64,000 nt of DNA from Diadema setosum (lineage: Eukaryota; Echinodermata; Echinoidea; Diadematoida; Diadematidae): assembly GCF_964275005.1 (NCBI RefSeq), contig NC_092706.1, positions 7,441,564-7,505,563 of the forward strand. The letters are read 5' to 3'. A model generated the notes under the pieces. That model did not search any database. It worked only from the letters and a program-made list of their open reading frames with translations, and had not been told where the DNA came from. The position numbers and the translations under genes are program-made. Positions 58,768 to 64,000 of the stretch are shown here, piece after piece; position 1 is the first letter of the stretch, and every line of letters begins with the position of its first letter.

Positions 58768-59764
58768 GTCCTTGTCAATTGTGTTGTAGAATGGTCCAGT
58801 GTAATTTCTTTTTCCTTGTACCTACTAGGTAGGTAGTAACCTATAGGATTTTTTATTTTGCTTTGATGCTTGGATTTGTGAAGAAATGAAGTATGTTATA
58901 TAGAGGTGTTTCTTTTCACAGTTTTTTTTTTTTTTTCTGACGGGACTTGACTGTGGTCCCTATTATATTTGGATAAACGATATCTAATCATCAAAATAAT
59001 GGAAACAGTAACAGAGTCGAAATGCACGGCGTTTACATCCCGCTCATCTTATCTACATGTTTAAGTTCTTAGAATCTGAATTAATTGATTAAAAATGAAT
59101 GATTTATTACCAAATTTTAAGTTCAAGTTTACAATCACAGATAGTTTATACAATCATTGAGGATACAATAATAATAATACAATTAACAGGAATACAAGAC
59201 ATGAAAGTATAGAATCAAACTTATCAACAATATGAATATGAAAGTACAAACATATTTACAAATTTGGTAAAAGGGTCCAACAAATAGCAACGCTAGTGGA
59301 TGTTGGCCCTTGAATACAGAAGAAGAATATATAAATTCAACAAGAAAATTATTTACATTATAAACAAGTGTATTTACACTATGTACAAGATTAACATTTT
59401 GAAATTGATAAGTGTACTTACATTACTTATATTACTAGAATTGAAGTTTTTGCTTTGTGGATTACAAAATAAACAAATTTAGTCCAATTATATGTATTCT
59501 TCCAAAATCTTTTTGAAGACTTTACAATTTTTTTTTACGAGAGGATGTATAACGTAAATCAGTTGAAAGATTGTTCCATATTTTAACACCTGAATACAGC
59601 TGTATGCTATTGGTCGCTTCCCTAATTCTGTTCTGACAGTTTTTAGTTTTAAATTGCACAATTCCTGAACAACACACTGCCACAAAGGTTTGTACTCTTA
59701 AAGAAAAAAAGAAAAAAAAGAGGTCAGAATAATCAGGATAGAGCATAAATCAATTCAGGCAATG
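58319..59764. other. Gene-free stretch with (TA)n
   Basis: Alternating TA tract at about 58697-58762 and a T run at about 58922-58936. No exon or delimited mobile element. Confidence 0.45.
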
Positions 59765-59968
59765 CTCATGAGATGCTCTTCAAATATGCTACAATGTATT
59801 CAAACATGCTCTTCAAATATGCTACAATTTATTCAAATAATATATTACGCTCTTCAAATATGCTACAATTTATTCAAATAATATATTATGCTCTTCAAAT
59901 ATGCTACAATGTATTCAAATATGCTCGTCAAATATGCTACAATGCATTCAATATGCTTTTCAAATATG
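59765..59968 (+). repeat. Minisatellite, unit about 34-48 bp
   Basis: About five to six units of ATGCTCTTCAAATATGCTAC followed by AATKTATTCAAA; two central units carry an extra AATATATTA segment. Units are similar enough to suggest recent expansion. Frames across it give repetitive peptides, not a gene. Confidence 0.85.
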
Positions 59969-60879
59969 CTCTTCATCTCCGATTTAGCTGTGGTCACAGA
60001 GATATACTTTTCCCTAAACAGAAGGTCATGTTCAACAAAAGTAGTGAGAACCAGAAAGGAAAAAAAAAAACACACAAAAGTGCCAGTTAGGACTAGATGA
60101 AGAATCCGTGATGAATCATCACAAAATTTGCCAGAATGTTTTCATGTAAGGGCATTATCAAGGACCTTCACTAAAGGAATTTGATATTATCAAGGGCAAA
60201 GTCCATCCTGGTATTTGATTTGATTTGATTTGATTTGATTTCTGTTTTTCGTTTTACAAAGTAAGTGCAACGTAACCAATAATTTTCCAAACATATGGAG
60301 TCATGCATTCAAATAAATATATATATGAATACATATTGTATATTTATTTGAGTTAGAGTTTTGAAGAGTTTGGTTGGTTTTTTTTTCTCGTGCGAAATAT
60401 GAAAATGTGTAACATTTGTGTGCAAACGGACTGGAGGTTTGCTCAGCAACATCCATGTCACACAGAATTTTTGATTTGTCTTGCACTCAGTTACAGTTCA
60501 GTACTTCTTTGTGCGTCTATTCCCCCCCCCCTAAATTTTCACTGATATTCTTTTCTGATTTCGCTGTTTTCGTTCAAAGCAACATGACATCAAAATGGAA
60601 TTTCCTTAAACAAGTGACGGCGTCGAAACGTCGAACAGCTCTCATAATCTACCCGGTTTCCCTCTCTTTCCCGACCGCCTCGAGTCTCTCTGTACTGAAA
60701 ATCTACCAGAATATATCAGCCGATATCAGAGGCCTATATCTAGAAAGTTGTCATAAAAAATATTGCATCCAGGAGGGGAGATTTGTTTCTTGGAAGGATA
60801 CTTTCATTCCTCTGAAGATGGGAACGATCGCGTCGTTATAATACCGAGTATAGTAGTAGAAAAAAAAGTGTATTGGTTC
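59969..60879. other. Gene-free stretch
   Basis: TTTGA repeats at 60211-60240. The 141-codon frame at 60416-60841 has no recognisable domain and no splice context and is left uncalled. Confidence 0.35.
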
Positions 60880-61266
60880 TTAAAGGGGGTGTACAGTTCT
60901 GGTTGAGGTAAGGATTTAGCTTTTATTTGCGAGATATTCAGAAACCACTCTATGAGATGTCAAAGAGCATGCAATTCGAAGAGGTATCAAAAGTTTATTT
61001 GATGAAAATATGTTTTGGAATGGTTGAGATATCCAAAAACAAGGTGAAACAAAACAAAGAGATCCTAATAAAAGGTGTGGCCTGTCGCCTTTTATTATTA
61101 TCACTTTTTTGGATATCTCAGCCATTTGAAAACCAATTTTCATCAAATAAACTTTGAATCCTTCTTAAAACTACATGCTCTCTCATATTCATGAGAGGTT
61201 TCTCATTATCTCACTTAGGAATGTTACAAACCTGAATCCTCACCTCAACCAGTACTGTACAGTCCC
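60880..61266 (+). mobile_element. Foldback MITE family C, copy 4
   Basis: TTAAAGGGGGTGTACAG at the left and AGTACTGTACAGTCCCT at the right. TTTATTTGATGAAAAT is mirrored by ATTTTCATCAAATAAA, and GGTTGAGATATCC by GGATATCTCAGCC. Confidence 0.82.
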
Positions 61267-64000
61267 TACTGTCGCTGTGCGTAACTGGCACTGCGCGGCG
61301 CCTGTTCTGTCTACTGTTCGGTCCCGACGCCATTTTAATGGAGCAAAGATTTTAGATCACTTTAGGTTGTCTTTATATGGTACTAACAAATCAATCTAAC
61401 TTGGGTCACCCTATTAAAAAGTTCAGCGATGTTCTGTAGGGATCAAGTTGGACTCAATATGGGACAAAGCTTAGGAAAAACGAGTGTGACGGTGTGGTAA
61501 AAGTAACACAATTGTTCCATTTCTTGTTGGATTGTGACAGCGTATCCTTACCAGATTAGGTTTTAAGTATAATATACAGTGAACTTAAGTTTGTTTCATG
61601 TCATCGAAACTTTTCCCCCGGAAGATTCTACACGGTGAATTCAACTGTATCATGAACACTGGTAAAAGGTCGCGAACTCTTTACTCTTTATACGCTAGAT
61701 AGCTGAATAATCCCAAGCTTGACTTTAATCAGCTTAATCAATGAAAACGCAGGCTGATCCTCTGTGGACAAGGTTGCTCCCCACCATCTGATTAGGCCGA
61801 TCATGATACGCGGATTAGCAACTGAACCTTGTTCTTCAGAAGTCACTTAACTGTGCCTTCTTGCGTACTCAGAGGCGAAGCCATTCAACGATAATCCCCC
61901 GTTGAATACAATGCCGTAAAATCCGTTTAGCGTAACATTCAGCCTGTTTCCATTCACGCGTAAATACTTCATTTTACTCCTTGCTAGTCAAGGCTACGGC
62001 GTAATTAACCTTCGCCAGCACCATGTTACACTATTATAGTCCTTTGGCACTATAATACCAACGCTCACCCTGATTCACGCCATATATCAATAGTGATAAT
62101 AATAAGGATATGAAATACCTATAGGCCTACAGCACTTTCGACCAAAATGTTTCGAAGCGCTTTATGCAATTAACAAAAGAAACAACATAATTATAAATCA
62201 ACTTTAATGACTATGGTTTCAAATAATGATAATCATAATGATGATAAAAATATACCGGTCAAAGTAAAATGTTTATTTGAAATCGCATGAAATTTGAGAG
62301 CAAAGATTTAAGCAGCAGAGTGAAGATAAATAGATACTGTATGATGCATAAGTGTGTCTATGCATAATAGTTTCTATGAGCGTACCCGTGTATCTTCTCT
62401 CTCAAACATACATGCACATCTTTTATTTTCATAATAAAAGTATTCATATTTACATAATAAATGTATGAAGGAGTCGGGCATGGGGATCAATGTGATAATT
62501 ACAAGCAGTCCCATGTTGAATTTCCATTTGAAACCACGCGGATCAGAGACGCTCGGCCTTGCCTAAAGTTACGCTTTGAAAGCGGCGATAATTTGGATAG
62601 TCCTTCGGTTCCTTGGTAGGTTATTATCTTATATATAGCTTCATAAGTGTTTTTGCTACAGCATTCCGTACTCTAACAACTGAATCGATGAATAAATGCG
62701 CAAAAAAAAAATATGTTTGGGGTAATCCTGATAGCAACTTGTCTAACATTCGTCTCGCACTTTGGAGTTCGCTGCGTTCCCAAGCAATTAATCTATTACC
62801 TAATTTTTAGTCTGCTTTATGTATAGTCGTGTCTTATATCTTCAGTAACAGGTAACTAGCTTTCACGAACAAATCTCCACGTTTCGCTTTTTCCATGAAA
62901 AAGCAAGACAAGACAAAACAAAACAACGAGAACAATAACTCCTGGTTCATCCCGGCATTGCTTATCCCCATATGTGTAGGGCCTATAACATCCGCCTAGA
63001 GCACTCCGGTGTGTTTCGTTGTACACAGGGATGGCCAATTATTGAAGACCGGAAGGGTAAATGGCAAATAAGGCGCCAATTACGAACTTACCAGCACTTT
63101 ATCAGCTTCAAACAGACCAGAAAAATAGAACCTAACTCGGCTCCAATATTGAATAAAGTCCTTTACAAGTCAGTTACCTTTGTTGCCTTCAATGACAGTA
63201 TGGTAACCAGAGAATGATTAAAGTGTAATCGAAACAAAGCAGAATAAGTATAATTAAGAAGGAGGAATAACTTTTCCGATCCCAGAAAGACTGAATACAG
63301 TTTATCCAGTTTGCTGCAGGGTATTTTGCAATACCTATTGTCGTAATATTGTGCGCATGGCATTATCTATAGGCTCGCTTCGGCGATAGGTCCATACGGG
63401 TGCATTTTTACAGATACAAACGCACTTCTTTTATCATTCTCGTTTCTGACACTTTAAAAAAAAGGGTGATTAGAGGTTCCTGAGTTGCTGAGATAATGAA
63501 AACGAATGAAATGCCACAAAGGTAGGGAATCTGTGTCACATATCGCATAGGCAGTCAATTATACATGGCACTGAACGAGAGGCTTATACATGAAGAGTAC
63601 GTACGTGTTATAACTGAAGATTTCGTATACAAAAAAAAAAAAAGATAAGACAAATTTTAAGTATTAGAAGGTCATCATCAGTAGAGAAAAAAAAAACAAA
63701 TCTTTCCAATGATATCAATGCATTCGTTATATAACAAGAAATATTTTAAGATATATTGTATTAAAAAAAATCATAATATTATTTTATTTCAAATATACTG
63801 TATTGTGGCAAATTTTATTCAAAATTCTATTTCTAGTTTTTCATTAGCACTCTTCCAATGTCATGAGCATATATTACTACTTCAAGTAGAGCTTTACCTT
63901 TTCTACCATTTCTTGACGGTTTACACACTTCTGAATGCAAACGTGCTTCTGGAATCGCCGAGCGTTCAGAGCTGATCGCTCAGGAAAGCAACACTGAGTT
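61267..64000. other. Gene-free right end of the window
   Basis: No exon, RNA gene or delimited repeat is recognised. Short A runs occur at 62702, 63633 and 63686. Scattered open frames are short and lack domain-like composition. Confidence 0.35.

Noticed and set aside
60416-60841. 141-codon open frame
   Set aside because: No domain, repeat relation, splice context or composition shift supports a gene.
1-64000. LTR retroelement, virus-derived element or CRISPR array
   Set aside because: No paired long direct repeats, no gag, protease, integrase, capsid or envelope-like frames, and no regularly spaced identical repeats with unique spacers were seen. The RT sequences here are LINE-type.

Overview
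The window is about 64 kb of AT-rich animal DNA with few genes and many repeats. It carries spliced genes with GT-AG introns, long microsatellites, non-LTR retrotransposon (LINE) remains, tRNA-headed SINEs and a dense population of small inverted-repeat elements (MITEs). A RING/B-box gene with no intron in its coding region, an HNK-1-type carbohydrate sulfotransferase and abundant TTAAAGG-ended MITEs fit a marine invertebrate deuterostome. An echinoderm, perhaps a sea urchin, is my best guess; this is inference and not proven by the sequence.

Three host loci are supported. (1) 4672-5149 (+) is a terminal coding exon behind a strong splice acceptor; it encodes an acidic, tyrosine-containing C-terminal tail of an unidentified protein. 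(2) 13259-14647 (+) is a single-exon 462-residue protein with a complete C3HC4 RING, a B-box-like C6H2 finger and a beta-rich C-terminal half, probably a TRIM-like ubiquitin ligase. (3) 27273-22238 (-) is a sulfotransferase that I assemble from three exons. Exon 1 encodes a signal anchor, exon 2 a stem and exon 3 the catalytic domain. Splice phases match at both junctions and give a 375-residue type II Golgi protein. I find no other confident protein-coding gene.

The rest is mostly mobile-element debris. Three LINE remnants of the Jockey/CR1/L2 group lie at 1-2012, about 31370-32812 and about 41820-44346, all inactive. Two SINE families are present, one with copies at 6930 and 55376 and one at about 33230 (-). 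At least five MITE families begin and end with TTAAAGG-type termini, like the Kolobok-related T2 elements of Xenopus. Other inverted-repeat elements include a pogo/Tigger-like one with TA duplications (19162-19576), a near-perfect palindromic family (20464 and 33413), a foldback family (38719 and 42298, the latter inside a LINE frame), a CpG-rich element (29690-30292) and an element with arms packed with ACGT motifs (9771-11010).

The most unusual items are the ACGT-packed element, the CpG-rich element built from GGCCGCGGCC palindromes in an AT-rich setting, a 27-bp hairpin between dinucleotide repeats (17218-17280), a perfect 28-bp palindrome (55060-55087) and the alternating-arm cluster at 35955-36302. 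I saw no LTR retroelement, virus-derived element, CRISPR array, rRNA or convincing stand-alone tRNA gene.
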